From positions 1-23,167 of IMG/VR virus record IMGVR_UViG_3300011116_000600: DNA of 23,167 nt. The stretch is one strand, 5' to 3'. Shown here piece after piece: positions 13,470-22,192 of this stretch; position 1 is the first letter of the stretch, and every line of letters starts with the position of its first letter. Origin of the DNA: a virus. The notes under the pieces were generated by a model that made no database searches, was not told the origin of the DNA, and saw only the letters and a list, made by a program, of their open reading frames with translations. The position numbers were made by a program, and so were the translations under genes.

Positions 13470-16247
13470 GTGGCGGTATCGGTTGATATTGACGCTAAAG
13501 GCGAGCACATACTTATCAATGCAGAGTGGCGCTATAAAGAGCTCTGTAAGAGCCTTCCTGGAGCCTCCTGGAGCGTCTCAGAGCAGGTATGGCGCGTACC
13601 TTTGAGTTGGACGACCTGTTTAGCGCTACGATCTACGTTTCGTTCGGAGTTGGTAATTAAGCCCAATTTAGCGGCTTGGGCAGCCAACGAGGTAGAGACT
13701 CGTATAAATCCTGCCAATGCTTTAAGAGAGTTAGAAACTTATGATGGGGACAGTGTTCTATTTCCTCACCAGAGAGCAGGAGTTGCTTTCTTAGCAACTG
13801 CTAAAAGAGCCCTCCTAGCCGATGAACCTGGCTTAGGGAAATCACTTGCTAATTCAGAAACTGTACTAACGCCGTCTGGTTTCATACCTATCTCTGAGAT
13901 AGAGGTTGGGTCGTATGTAATCGGTTCAAATGGAAAACCTACAGAGGTTGTAGGAGTTTTTCCTCAGGGGGTTCGTGATATCTATAGAGTTACATTTTCT
14001 GATGGAAGTGATGCTTTAGTAGACCTGAATCATTTATGGCAAGTAGAGAACGCACGTACAGGATTTACCCGTGTGTTAACCACCAACGAGATTATAAAGT
14101 CTGGTTTAAGAAGAAGTGATGGGCATCGCAAGTTCAGAATTCCTCTAGTTTTACCTGTTCAATTCTCTAAAAGTTCTGAATTAGAGATTGATGCGTATGT
14201 TTTAGGACAAATACTCGGTGATGGAAATTGTGATGCATTAGGAAGAACAAGACTAACTACTGCTGACATAGAAACAGTTGAATTAGTAGTCTCTAATGGA
14301 TACCCGCTTACTTATCGTAGTAAATACGATTATTATTTTCCAGGCCTTGCTCCTAAAATGAAAGCACTAAAGTTAAACGGTCTAACATCATCTATTAAAA
14401 AAATCCCAGAAAAATATCTTCGTGCATCCGTCAAAGATAGATTGGCTCTTGTAAGAGGGCTTATGGACTCGGATGGGTGGGTAAGCAAAGATGGAACAAT
14501 AGTTCAATTCACTTCTGTATCTGTAGATCTAGTAGAGGGTATGACAGAGTTAGTTCAATCTCTTGGAGGAATAGTTAGACGCACCTACAAAAATAAACCT
14601 AAGGGAGGAAACTTCCCTGTACATACCTTGACACTTAATACTCCTTTTAATCCTTTTCATTTAGAGCGTAAAGCATCTCTTTGGTACGAGCGTAAAATTT
14701 ATCCTGCTTCTAGGTATATTGATTCAATAGAATTTGTGCGTAAAGAAGAAGCAACATGTATAAAAGTTAAAGCAGAAGATCATTTATTTGTTATGCGTAA
14801 TTACATTGTTACTCATAATACTGCTCAGGCTATTAGAGCCTTAAAAGAGTTACATAATAGAGAAGAAGATGTTTTCCCTATTTTAATTGTTTGCCCGAAC
14901 ACCCTAAAGAAAAACTGGGCTAGAGAATTTAATATGTGGTGGCCTGATGTTAAGACTCAAGTAATTAAAGGCTCTGCGTTACAGCGAAAACGTCAATTTG
15001 AAGAACCTGCTGAAGTTTTTATAATTAATTGGGAATCCCTACGCTCTCATTCGCGACTGGCCTCATACGGTTCTGTGTCTTTAACTAGGTGCAAAGCATG
15101 CGGAGGTCAAGATGAAAAAATTAGTGAGACAAGATGTGAAGTTCACAAACGCGAACTAAATAGCATAGATTTTAAAGCCGTTGTTGCAGACGAATGCCAC
15201 CGGGTAAAAGACCCCAAATCAAAGCAAAATCGTGCACTCTTGTCTGCTTCTGGAAATGCAGAAATTCGTTTTGCTTTAACTGGCACACCTATCTCCAACA
15301 ACGTTGTTGATATGTGGCCAATACTCCACTGGATTTCTACTAAAGATTGGCCAAGTAAGACAAAGTGGATTGAACGAATGGTAGACATCATGCTTAATGC
15401 TTTTGGCGGGATGATGGTTCTAGGCGTAAAACCGCATATGACCGATGAGTTCTATAAAAGCATTAACCCGTATATGCGCAGAATGTTAAAAAAAGTAGTT
15501 CTTCCACATCTACCTCCAGTTATGCATGAGCGTAGAGATGTAGAGATGTCTACTAAGCAGAAGAAGGCTTACGAACAGATGAGAGATAAGATGATTGCCG
15601 AATTAGAATCTGGCGACATACTCTCTGCTCCTGGAATTCTTACTCAAACTATACGACTTCTTCAATTTGCTAGTTCATATGCAACTATGCAGGTAAATGA
15701 AGAAACTGGAGAACAGAAGGCAGTTCTAGGAAATCCTTCTTGCAAGATTGATGCTTTGATGTCTGATATTGAAAACGGAGACTTTGGGGATGACTCGATT
15801 GCTGTATGCGCGGTATCTAAACAACTTATTAATCTATTAAGTGCTGAGTTAACCAAGCAAAATATCTTTCATGGACTGATCACTGGAGACCAAGACGAAG
15901 ACGAGCGACAGAAAGCCATTGACGACTTTCAATCTGGAAGAATAAAATGGATTTTATTTACTGCTCAGGCGGGTGGGGTTGGTATTACCTTGACCGCTGC
16001 TCGTCGTTTGATTATGCTTCAGAGACCTTGGTCTCTAGTAGACCATAAGCAAGTTTTAGATAGAGTTCATAGAATTGGTAGCGAAATTCATGACTCTATT
16101 GTGATTACTGACTATGTTACCGAAGGCACTGTAGAGGAAAGAGTTATCCAAGTCTTAGAAACTAAGGCTGATAACTTTGAACAAATTGTTCGTGACAAAG
16201 ACCAACTGCTTAAACTATTAAAAGAAGATAAAGAGGGGAATCTATGA
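13470..16247 (+). CDS. SNF2-family DNA helicase/ATPase precursor containing an intein
   Basis: Start GTG 13470 sits behind GAGGAG; the precursor is 925 aa. Residues 1-90 form a small N-terminal domain rich in W..vp pattern (SWSVSEQVWRVPLSW), as in SMARCAL1-like phage helicases. Walker A is DEPGLGK (118-124), completed by TAQAI after an intein at 125-450. Further motifs are DECH (574-577), LTGTP (603-607), AQAGGVGITLTAA (motif V) and DRVHRIGS (motif VI). A CX2C...CX2H cluster (C541, C544, C556, H559) is inserted before DECH and could bind zinc. Spliced extein length is 599 aa. It probably remodels forks or recombination intermediates. It overlaps the nuclease gene by ATGA. Confidence 0.9.
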   Translation: MAVSVDIDAKGEHILINAEWRYKELCKSLPGASWSVSEQVWRVPLSWTTCLALRSTFRSELVIKPNLAAWAANEVETRINPANALRELETYDGDSVLFPHQRAGVAFLATAKRALLADEPGLGKSLANSETVLTPSGFIPISEIEVGSYVIGSNGKPTEVVGVFPQGVRDIYRVTFSDGSDALVDLNHLWQVENARTGFTRVLTTNEIIKSGLRRSDGHRKFRIPLVLPVQFSKSSELEIDAYVLGQILGDGNCDALGRTRLTTADIETVELVVSNGYPLTYRSKYDYYFPGLAPKMKALKLNGLTSSIKKIPEKYLRASVKDRLALVRGLMDSDGWVSKDGTIVQFTSVSVDLVEGMTELVQSLGGIVRRTYKNKPKGGNFPVHTLTLNTPFNPFHLERKASLWYERKIYPASRYIDSIEFVRKEEATCIKVKAEDHLFVMRNYIVTHNTAQAIRALKELHNREEDVFPILIVCPNTLKKNWAREFNMWWPDVKTQVIKGSALQRKRQFEEPAEVFIINWESLRSHSRLASYGSVSLTRCKACGGQDEKISETRCEVHKRELNSIDFKAVVADECHRVKDPKSKQNRALLSASGNAEIRFALTGTPISNNVVDMWPILHWISTKDWPSKTKWIERMVDIMLNAFGGMMVLGVKPHMTDEFYKSINPYMRRMLKKVVLPHLPPVMHERRDVEMSTKQKKAYEQMRDKMIAELESGDILSAPGILTQTIRLLQFASSYATMQVNEETGEQKAVLGNPSCKIDALMSDIENGDFGDDSIAVCAVSKQLINLLSAELTKQNIFHGLITGDQDEDERQKAIDDFQSGRIKWILFTAQAGGVGITLTAARRLIMLQRPWSLVDHKQVLDRVHRIGSEIHDSIVITDYVTEGTVEERVIQVLETKADNFEQIVRDKDQLLKLLKEDKEGNL
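13842..14819 (+). mobile_element. Intein with LAGLIDADG homing endonuclease
   Basis: The 326-aa insert begins at Ser1 (SLANSETVLTPSG) directly after the Walker A lysine and ends ...RNYIVTHN, with Thr as +1 residue. The splicing ends are complete: block A at the N-terminus, DLNHLWQV (His188 of the precursor) as a block B candidate, and DHLFVMRNYIVTHN as blocks F/G. Two endonuclease motifs are visible: LGQILGDG (residues 245-252) and LVRGLMDSDG (327-336), each with an acidic residue, so the nuclease may be active. Excision would restore DEPGLGKTAQAI exactly. Confidence 0.92.
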
Positions 16248-17170
16248 GCGAAGTTGTAAGACTTTCTAACTCTGAAATTCAAACTTTTAAGGATTGCCGT
16301 AGGCGCTGGTGGCTTACCTACTACCGCCGTCTAAAGCCTAAATATCAAGATATGACAGGTGCTCTTGCTCTAGGTAGTCGTATCCACCAAGCATTAGATG
16401 ACCACTACTCAAAAGGCATTCCGTTACTTAAGGCTCACTCAGATTTAGTCGAGATAGATAAGCAACTTCTTCTTGTAGATTTTAGAGACGTGTCTAACCT
16501 AGAAACTGAAGCAGAACTAGGTAGAGTAATGCTTGAAGGATATGAGCAATGGGTAGAAGAGAATGGTATAGATGCTGAACTAGAAATTATTTCTACTGAA
16601 GAAACAATTATTGCTCCACTCTTTGGTGGAGAAGTTGAACTTCAAGGAAAACTAGACATGAGAGTTCGTCGTAAGTTAGATGGAGTTCGAATGTTTAGAG
16701 ACTTTAAAACAGTAGGAGGATCTCTTGCAGAGTTCTCTAACATGGCTCACATGAATGAACAAGTAATGACATACATGCTCTTAGAAGCAACTAAGGTAGA
16801 CGAAAAAGAGAGAAGTGATGGCGGAATATTTACTCTTCTTAAAAAAGTTCGTCGTACTGCTGCAGCCAAACCACCTTTCTATGACCAAATAGAAATTCGT
16901 CACAATGTATTTACTTTAAGGTCTTTTTGGAATAGAATCCACGGAACAATTACAGATTTAATGAAATCAAGAAAGGCTTTAGATGCAGGGGAAAACCATC
17001 AGTTTGTTGTATACCCGAGATCAAGTCGAGATTGCAAATGGAAGTGTCAATTTTTCGCTATATGCCCAATGTTCGACGACGGAAGCGCTGCTGAACAAGC
17101 AATTAGTGAAATGTACGAGGAGTCAGATCCTTATGCGTACTACAATACGGATAAAAAAGGAAGCGAGTAA
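16244..17170 (+). CDS. PD-(D/E)XK nuclease, Cas4/RecB-like with Fe-S cysteines
   Basis: This 308-aa protein starts at ATG 16244 inside the helicase stop (ATGA). The N-terminus has SEIQTFKDCRRRWWLTYYRR (C18) and GSRIHQALDDHY (H48). The nuclease core shows GKLDM (D138), then FRDFKT (D153, K155) and NEQVMTYML (Q173). The C-terminus has CKWKCQFFAIC (C264, C268, C274). One N-terminal plus three C-terminal cysteines is the hallmark of Cas4/AddB-type Fe-S nucleases. It probably resects DNA ends for recombination together with the neighbouring Sak4-like ATPase and ssDNA-binding protein. There is no CRISPR array here, so an adaptation role is not suggested. Confidence 0.88.
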   Translation: MSEVVRLSNSEIQTFKDCRRRWWLTYYRRLKPKYQDMTGALALGSRIHQALDDHYSKGIPLLKAHSDLVEIDKQLLLVDFRDVSNLETEAELGRVMLEGYEQWVEENGIDAELEIISTEETIIAPLFGGEVELQGKLDMRVRRKLDGVRMFRDFKTVGGSLAEFSNMAHMNEQVMTYMLLEATKVDEKERSDGGIFTLLKKVRRTAAAKPPFYDQIEIRHNVFTLRSFWNRIHGTITDLMKSRKALDAGENHQFVVYPRSSRDCKWKCQFFAICPMFDDGSAAEQAISEMYEESDPYAYYNTDKKGSE

Positions 17171-17173
17171 GGT

Positions 17174-17955
17174 ATGAGTCAAATACAAAGATCTCTTACA
17201 TTAATGGTTTACGGAGAATCAAAAGTTGGTAAATCTTCTTTTGCTGTAACCGCACCATACCCACGTCTTATGCTTGACGTAGAGGGTGGGCATCGATTCC
17301 TACCCATTGTCGTAAAGTATTGGGACCCCCTCCGTGAGGAGCCACCAGTTGCTGATGGAACTTGGGATACTTGCGTAGTAACAATTAGAGACTACGACAC
17401 AGTTATCAAGACTTATCAGTGGCTACAACTTGGAAAACATCAGTTTAAGAGTTTAATTATTGACTCTATATCTGAACTTCAAGTTAAATGCATGGATAGC
17501 ATTGCTGGTAACGAACAAATGAAGATGCAACAATGGGGCGAACTTCTTCGTCACATGGGTGGCCTACTTCGTGATATTCGTGATTTAACAATGCATCCAA
17601 CTAATCCACTTGAGGCAGTTGTATTAACTGCTATGTCAAGATCTAGTCAAGAAGGAAGAAACAAGCCTTATCTACAAGGTCAACTAGCTATCCAAGCACC
17701 ATATTTTTATGACATCTTGGGCGCTCTTACTGTAGAGCAAGTTTCCAATTCTGACCCTCTACAACCTCCATACAAGGTACGCCGTATGTATGTAGAGAGA
17801 ACTAATGAATACGAAGCAGGTGAACGAGTTCAAGGACGTCTTGGTTCTATTGTGGAGCAAGATAAATTATCTATAGAAGTTATGCTTAATACCATTTTTG
17901 GACCTAAGCAAACTGCAGTAACCGAAACTACTAAGCAAGAGAAAGAGGTAAAAGC

Positions 17956-17959
<4 letters not shown>
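17174..17959 (+). CDS. Sak4-like RecA-family P-loop ATPase
   Basis: This 261-aa protein has ATG 17174, three nt after the nuclease stop with a weak GTAAGG site. Walker A is GESKVGKSS (residues 14-22) and Walker B SLIIDS (D97). LDVEGGHRFL follows the P-loop strand, as in phage single-domain RecA homologues (AAA_24/Sak4). Those proteins anneal or exchange DNA strands together with a phage SSB. The C-terminal ~20 residues are charged and probably disordered (TETTKQEKEVKA). It overlaps the SSB-like gene by ATGA, matching the usual ATPase-SSB pairing. The Sak4 assignment rests on motif layout and context. Confidence 0.8.
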
Positions 17960-18489
<530 letters not shown>

Positions 18490-18503
18490 ATAGTTCTATT
18501 AGG

Positions 18504-18540
18504 AAGCCACCTTGTAAAAGTACTCGGTGGCTTTCTAGTA
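18504..18540 (+). terminator. Hairpin terminator after the replication operon
   Basis: AAGCCACC (18504-18511) pairs perfectly with GGTGGCTT (18526-18533) around a 14-nt loop that holds an extra GTA/TAC pairing. The following bases, TCTAGTA, give only a weak T-rich tail. Placement 15 nt after the SSB-like stop and before a new ribosome site fits transcription termination or attenuation. Confidence 0.65.
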
Positions 18541-18556
18541 TCTAATAAGGAGAAAA

Positions 18557-19594
18557 ATGAAAGTCCTACTTACTGGTTGTACGGCTCCTCAGTCTTCTAA
18601 AAATACTAACGAAAGAAATCCTTCCTTCGCTGGGATTATAAATATGTCCTTAATGGAACTTGGGTTTGATGTTACCTGGGAAGACCCGTCCGTAAAAATG
18701 AGTAAAGAGTATCTTTCTCAGTTTGATTCAGTTTTAGTAGGAATAGCAAAACCAACTAGCATAATTTCTCATAGGGCGTATGGCGCTTTATCAGTAGTAA
18801 ATCACTCGAGTGACTTAGGTAATCTTTCTATCTTTCTAGATACCCCCGATCCACATAAAATATATTTTAGTTTAGGTGACATATATAGAAAACCAGAATC
18901 TTTAATAAGTAGTTTTTTCTCCAAAAAAAGAGAATATAACTTAGCAATAAAACCAGAATACTTTAGTAATATTGTTTCTGGTGCAAAAAAACTTTATACG
19001 CAAGAGTGGCCAAATACGTTTATACCAGCCTACCCTTGGTCAAATAATGAATTTGTGTCCAAGCATATTCCTAATATAAACAAGACAAAGTTGTTTTTAG
19101 TTAAGCCTGATGCCGTACTTTTAGAAATCAGTAGTAGTAGTGGTAGTAGGGGTACAAAAATAAATTATGGCGACCACTGGTGCGTTGATAATTTAAAAAC
19201 CGAGTGGTCTAAGAAAACTATTATGTCTTTGTCTAAACCTTATGTAAGTTATAGAGAAAGTAGATGGGAATCTAACTCGGATATCTTAACAAGACTCGAT
19301 GGGTCTTTAGGGGCTCTTATATCAACATATAAAGATGGTAATCCTTGGTGGTCTTCAAGTTTATCTCAGGCTCTGTTTGTCGGGGTTCCAGTAGTAACTG
19401 ACTGGAGACTAACATCCTACTTAGGTAAAGAGTGGTCTTTTCTTGCTTCTACCGTAGAAGAAATGACCCCTGAAGAACGAACAATTCTGGCAGAAAATCA
19501 AAAAAATTCTTATATGAATTACTTGCCTTCCTGGGAAGAGATGAGAGAGAATATAGGAAGTATCTTGGCTCAAAAAACATACGTAAGAAACTAG
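18557..19594 (+). CDS. Glycosyltransferase-like protein (GT-B type suspected)
   Basis: This 345-aa protein has ATG 18557 after AAGGAGAAAA. It begins MKVLLTGCTAPQSSKN, a Rossmann-type first strand, with a second strand block DSVLVGIAKPTSI. The C-terminal half has a segment around residues 250-285 (DGSLGALISTYKDG, then SQALFVGVPVVTDWR) that looks like the donor-binding region of GT-B enzymes. A DGDP/EX7E signature is not clear. Similar proteins in phages sit in DNA-metabolism regions and may glycosylate modified bases or other acceptors. It lies between the replication terminator and small regulatory genes. Fold call is moderate; substrate unknown. Confidence 0.45.
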   Translation: MKVLLTGCTAPQSSKNTNERNPSFAGIINMSLMELGFDVTWEDPSVKMSKEYLSQFDSVLVGIAKPTSIISHRAYGALSVVNHSSDLGNLSIFLDTPDPHKIYFSLGDIYRKPESLISSFFSKKREYNLAIKPEYFSNIVSGAKKLYTQEWPNTFIPAYPWSNNEFVSKHIPNINKTKLFLVKPDAVLLEISSSSGSRGTKINYGDHWCVDNLKTEWSKKTIMSLSKPYVSYRESRWESNSDILTRLDGSLGALISTYKDGNPWWSSSLSQALFVGVPVVTDWRLTSYLGKEWSFLASTVEEMTPEERTILAENQKNSYMNYLPSWEEMRENIGSILAQKTYVRN

Positions 19595-19612
19595 ACTCGA
19601 AAAGAGAAAAAA

Positions 19613-20047
19613 ATGGCTAATATAGATATAGATTGGGTAAAAGAGCAACTCACTAAAAACAAGACTAGAAAAATGATAGGAGACTCTGTTCTAAAGTTAC
19701 TAGTAACTTGGGAAGAGATAAAAGAAAAAACTAAAGAACAAAAAGTAGATAATAGTAAAGAGATTGTAGAAATTTTTTATAAGTTATCTCTTGGACATGC
19801 TTTGGTCAAAGAAGATAAAAATGAAGTATGGATACAGGCGCAGGCTGGAGATTTAAAAGTAGCAGACTATGTACGAGTCAGATTTAATGCTTTTATGGAT
19901 GAAAAAGGTAAGAAGTATAATGGAAGAAGAGGTAGGGTTGTAGGTGTTCGGTATGGAGACATAATTATAAAAAGCAACGATAATATTTTTCCAATACTAG
20001 ATGGAGACCATTTAAAGCCAGAAGATTTAGAAAAACTGGTGTCTTAA
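19613..20047 (+). CDS. Hypothetical protein with KOW/SH3-like C-terminal half
   Basis: This 144-aa protein has ATG 19613 after AAGAGA. Residues 1-55 are helical and lysine-rich (KEQLTKNKTRKMIGDSVLKL). Residues about 80-135 read VADYVRVRFNAFMDEKG, NGRRGRVVGVRYGDIIIK and ILDGDHLKPEDLEKL, resembling a small five-stranded SH3/KOW-type barrel that could bind nucleic acid or a transcription partner. The stop TAA shares a base with the next ATG (taATG), so translation is coupled. I do not recognise a named family. Confidence 0.6.
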   Translation: MANIDIDWVKEQLTKNKTRKMIGDSVLKLLVTWEEIKEKTKEQKVDNSKEIVEIFYKLSLGHALVKEDKNEVWIQAQAGDLKVADYVRVRFNAFMDEKGKKYNGRRGRVVGVRYGDIIIKSNDNIFPILDGDHLKPEDLEKLVS

Positions 20048-20271
20048 TGAAAACTGTTACCTATAAATTTACGGTAAATGCAGACGACCACGAAGGAATA
20101 ATTACTGAAATAGAAAGACGCGTGTCTGATTACCTAGTTGTAGAACCAGAAGATTGTTTGAAATATGTTAATTATGAGACTACTGTAGAAGATAATACCG
20201 AAACAACTTCGCAATCACTTATGTACACTGCCTATGTAATAGCAAGGATTAAAGATGACTTCAGAAAATAA
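20047..20271 (+). CDS. Small hypothetical alpha/beta protein
   Basis: This 74-aa protein starts at ATG 20047 sharing its A with the upstream stop. It has a beta-helix-beta pattern: KTVTYKFTVNADD, ITEIERRVSDYLVV, then TAYVIARIKDDF. Two acidic patches are present. No catalytic or metal motif is seen. It overlaps the next gene by 17 nt, indicating a tightly packed operon. Function unknown. Confidence 0.6.
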   Translation: MKTVTYKFTVNADDHEGIITEIERRVSDYLVVEPEDCLKYVNYETTVEDNTETTSQSLMYTAYVIARIKDDFRK

Positions 20272-20563
20272 CACTGAAAAAAGCCCACTAAGAGTAGAAG
20301 CGCTACGAGAGGCTGCCAGAATTATTTCTGGAGAACGAGATGACCAGTACGGGAAGCCAGAAGAAAACTTTGAAAGAATTGCTAAAATTTGGGAAGTTAT
20401 TTTTGGTATACCTATTAGTACTGAAGATGTTGCTATGGCAATGGTTGGCGTAAAGGTTGCCCGTTATGCATCTAAGTCTGGATTTCAACCTGACACATGG
20501 ATTGACATTGCTGGATATGCAGCCTGCGGATACGAGGTTGGTAGCGTAAAAAATAATAAGTAA
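20255..20563 (+). CDS. DUF6378-like protein
   Basis: This 102-aa protein starts at ATG 20255 within the upstream gene. It has ALREAARIISGERDDQYGKP, ENFERIAKIWEVIFG, STEDVAMAMVGVKVARY and DTWIDIAGYAACGYEV. This series (EA..I.G.RD..YG.P..NF..IA..W, then DVA..M..VK.AR, then D...DIAGY) is the signature of DUF6378 phage proteins. Their conserved E/D/H pattern has been compared with MazG-like all-alpha NTP hydrolases, but that link is uncertain. A role in nucleotide metabolism is possible. Family call fairly confident; function is not. Confidence 0.65.
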   Translation: MTSENNTEKSPLRVEALREAARIISGERDDQYGKPEENFERIAKIWEVIFGIPISTEDVAMAMVGVKVARYASKSGFQPDTWIDIAGYAACGYEVGSVKNNK

Positions 20564-20582
20564 TTAGTAAAAAACTTCACAT

Positions 20583-20602
20583 AGGAGAAAGGGATAGATT
20601 TG
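20583..20602 (+). promoter_or_regulatory. Ribosome site deciding a TTG start
   Basis: AGGAGAAAGGG at 20583-20593 precedes TTG 20600-20602. No ATG is available between the site and the first conserved cysteine of the WhiB-like protein, so the TTG is the most likely start. Confidence 0.65.
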
Positions 20603-20869
20603 TCTAAAAAACCTTGGGAGTTCGAGGACTCTCTCTGCGCAGAAATAGGAACAGAACTTTTTTATATAGAAGACGGGTATAAAGAAGCAAGAGAAGTTAA
20701 TTTAGAATATAAAATGGCAAAAAAATTATGTAGTGGATGCGTAAATTTGATTGATTGTGCCGACTGGGGGATTAAACACGAAGCATTTGGTATATGGGGA
20801 GGGTTGACTCCTATAGAAAGAAGACAGATAAGAAAATGGAAAAAGATAACTCTTAATCAAATTTATTAA
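20600..20869 (+). CDS. whiB: WhiB-family Fe-S transcription regulator
   Basis: This 89-aa protein has a TTG start. Four cysteines, C13, C44, C47 and C53 (SLCAE...CSGCVNLIDCADW), match the C-X29-30-C-X2-C-X5-C cluster ligands of WhiB proteins. GIWGG (64-68) is the WhiB turn, followed by a basic tail (ERRQIRKWKK). WhiB proteins bind region 4 of the primary sigma factor and regulate transcription; phage copies such as WhiBTM4 interfere with host WhiB functions. Presence of this gene is the best evidence for an actinobacterial host. It sits in the late-early small-gene cluster with a second WhiB gene 0.8 kb downstream. Confidence 0.93.
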   Translation: MSKKPWEFEDSLCAEIGTELFYIEDGYKEAREVNLEYKMAKKLCSGCVNLIDCADWGIKHEAFGIWGGLTPIERRQIRKWKKITLNQIY

Positions 20870-20928
20870 TATAGAATAGAAAAAGCGACTAGAATTGTCA
20901 TATAACTTAGCCTAACTAGGAGGTTTGT

Positions 20929-21222
20929 ATGGCAGCAGAATCAGTCTTTGTTCCGATGGCACTCTGTGAACTTTGCTGGCTTGAAAATCACGCCAACTGG
21001 GAGCCTCAGAGTGTGGACGAAGAAGGCAAAATAATGATGAGGCTAGTTGGAGTAGATATTCCAGAAATAACTAAAACTGGAAATGTTGATGTTTGTTGCA
21101 TGTGTGGCTCTATAACTATTGCTGGAATATATGAACTAAAAGATCCGCAAAAAGTTTATTTTATAGAAGACGTTTCTTACAAAGATTTTGAGTACAACTT
21201 TGATACCATAGAGGAAGAATAG
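20929..21222 (+). CDS. Conserved small protein with two Cys pairs, zinc-binding candidate
   Basis: This 97-aa protein has ATG 20929 after a strong CTAGGAGG site. It has ALCELCWLENHANWEP (C13, C16) and VDVCCMCGSITIAGIYEL (C56, C57, C59); together they could form a Cys4 zinc site. The sequence between them is beta-rich (MMRLVGVDIP), and the C-terminus is acidic. Similar small proteins occur in actinobacteria and their phages as hypothetical proteins, as I recall. It sits between two WhiB-like genes, which suggests a regulatory or nucleic-acid role. Confidence 0.7.
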   Translation: MAAESVFVPMALCELCWLENHANWEPQSVDEEGKIMMRLVGVDIPEITKTGNVDVCCMCGSITIAGIYELKDPQKVYFIEDVSYKDFEYNFDTIEEE

Positions 21223-21234
21223 ACTTGGAGCAAA

Positions 21235-21573
21235 GTGTCAAAAGACGAAAGACCTGGAGAAGAACTCTGGCTTGAGTGGGATGGCTCTGGCTACAGAAAA
21301 GTAAGCAATAAAGAATTAATCTATTATACCTTTGACCATGTAGATATAGATAATGAAGTTGTAAGACGAGCTTTAGCATCTGCTATTCAAAGAGATGGTA
21401 TTGCTTGCTCGTTAGGGGATGGGTTTAAATTAATAGAAACCTCTATAATAAACCTTGGTTGGGTCGGTCTTTTAGAAGAAGAATTTGAATTTATGGTCTG
21501 CAATGAAAATTCTGAAACTGAATATGGAGATATAGTAGAGAATATACAGTCTGTTACTTGGATAGAAATATAG
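21235..21573 (+). CDS. Small acidic hypothetical protein
   Basis: This 112-aa protein uses GTG 21235, with TTGGAG five nt upstream; no ATG is available early. It begins MSKDERPGEELWLEWDGSGY and has an FDHVDIDNEVVRRALASAIQ helix, then acidic C-terminal strands with two Cys. No motif is recognised. It follows the zinc-binding candidate by 12 nt and appears co-transcribed. Function unknown. Confidence 0.6.
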   Translation: MSKDERPGEELWLEWDGSGYRKVSNKELIYYTFDHVDIDNEVVRRALASAIQRDGIACSLGDGFKLIETSIINLGWVGLLEEEFEFMVCNENSETEYGDIVENIQSVTWIEI

Positions 21574-21617
21574 AGATATATAGTGTTTTAGTTCAATAGT
21601 TTTATATATGTATAGTA

Positions 21618-21630
21618 TAAGATTAGATAT
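21618..21630 (+). promoter_or_regulatory. Leaderless-type -10 element before second WhiB gene
   Basis: TAAGAT (21618-21623) fits the actinobacterial TANNNT -10 pattern and lies 7 nt before ATG 21631. No ribosome-binding sequence precedes that ATG. Together these fit a leaderless transcript beginning at the start codon. No clear -35 is visible. Confidence 0.5.
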
Positions 21631-22146
21631 ATGTGGAAACCTGCGGAGAGCCTAAATTGGCAAAAAAATGCGCTCTGCGCTAAACCCAAAAATAGAAAGT
21701 ATTTGGATTGGTTTTTTTCTAAAGACTTTTCTAAAAAATATGCAGCAAAGAATCTTTGTTTTACCTGCCCTGTAAGAAGCGAGTGTTTGCAGTGGGCATT
21801 AGAGCATAAACAAATATGGGGCATATGGGGCGGAAGAGACGAGATTGATATTAGAAGGACTCTTTCCGTTTCTTATCTAGGGGAAGAAACTCGTAGACGC
21901 AGATATCCTAATTGTCCTTATTGTACTGCTAGGCCAATAAAATTAGAGACTTCTATAGAAAACCTTGGGCCAAACGGAAGGTGGACAACAGCAAAAGTTG
22001 TAACATGCACGGAGTGCAATTTTTCGTGGAGAAGTCGAACGAGTTCAAATGCTGTAGAAGCGTATAAGTTAGATAGAGAAGAAAGATTGATTAAACAAGA
22101 AAAAGAAAAAAATAAAAAGATAAAAAAAGTTAAGAAAAGTAAATAA
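21631..22146 (+). CDS. whiB: WhiB-like protein fused to a zinc ribbon and basic tail
   Basis: This 171-aa protein is about twice the usual WhiB length. The N-terminal half is a complete WhiB domain: C16, C43, C46, C52 (NLCFTCPVRSECLQW) and GIWGG (64-68). A second pair of CX2C motifs, C95/C98 (CPYC) and C126/C129 (CTEC), looks like a zinc ribbon. The last 30 residues are almost all Lys/Glu (EKEKNKKIKKVKKSK), a likely DNA-contacting or disordered tail. The protein may join sigma-factor binding to direct DNA binding. It starts without a ribosome site, probably on a leaderless mRNA. The WhiB part is secure; the ribbon is inferred from spacing. Confidence 0.88.
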   Translation: MWKPAESLNWQKNALCAKPKNRKYLDWFFSKDFSKKYAAKNLCFTCPVRSECLQWALEHKQIWGIWGGRDEIDIRRTLSVSYLGEETRRRRYPNCPYCTARPIKLETSIENLGPNGRWTTAKVVTCTECNFSWRSRTSSNAVEAYKLDREERLIKQEKEKNKKIKKVKKSK

Positions 22147-22192
22147 ATGCCTTCCACATACGGCTCTATCTCTCCAATAAAAAAAAGGAGAA

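Noticed and set aside
16244-17170. Cas4-like nuclease as part of a CRISPR system
   Set aside because: There is no repeat-spacer array or other cas gene, and the neighbours are phage recombination genes.
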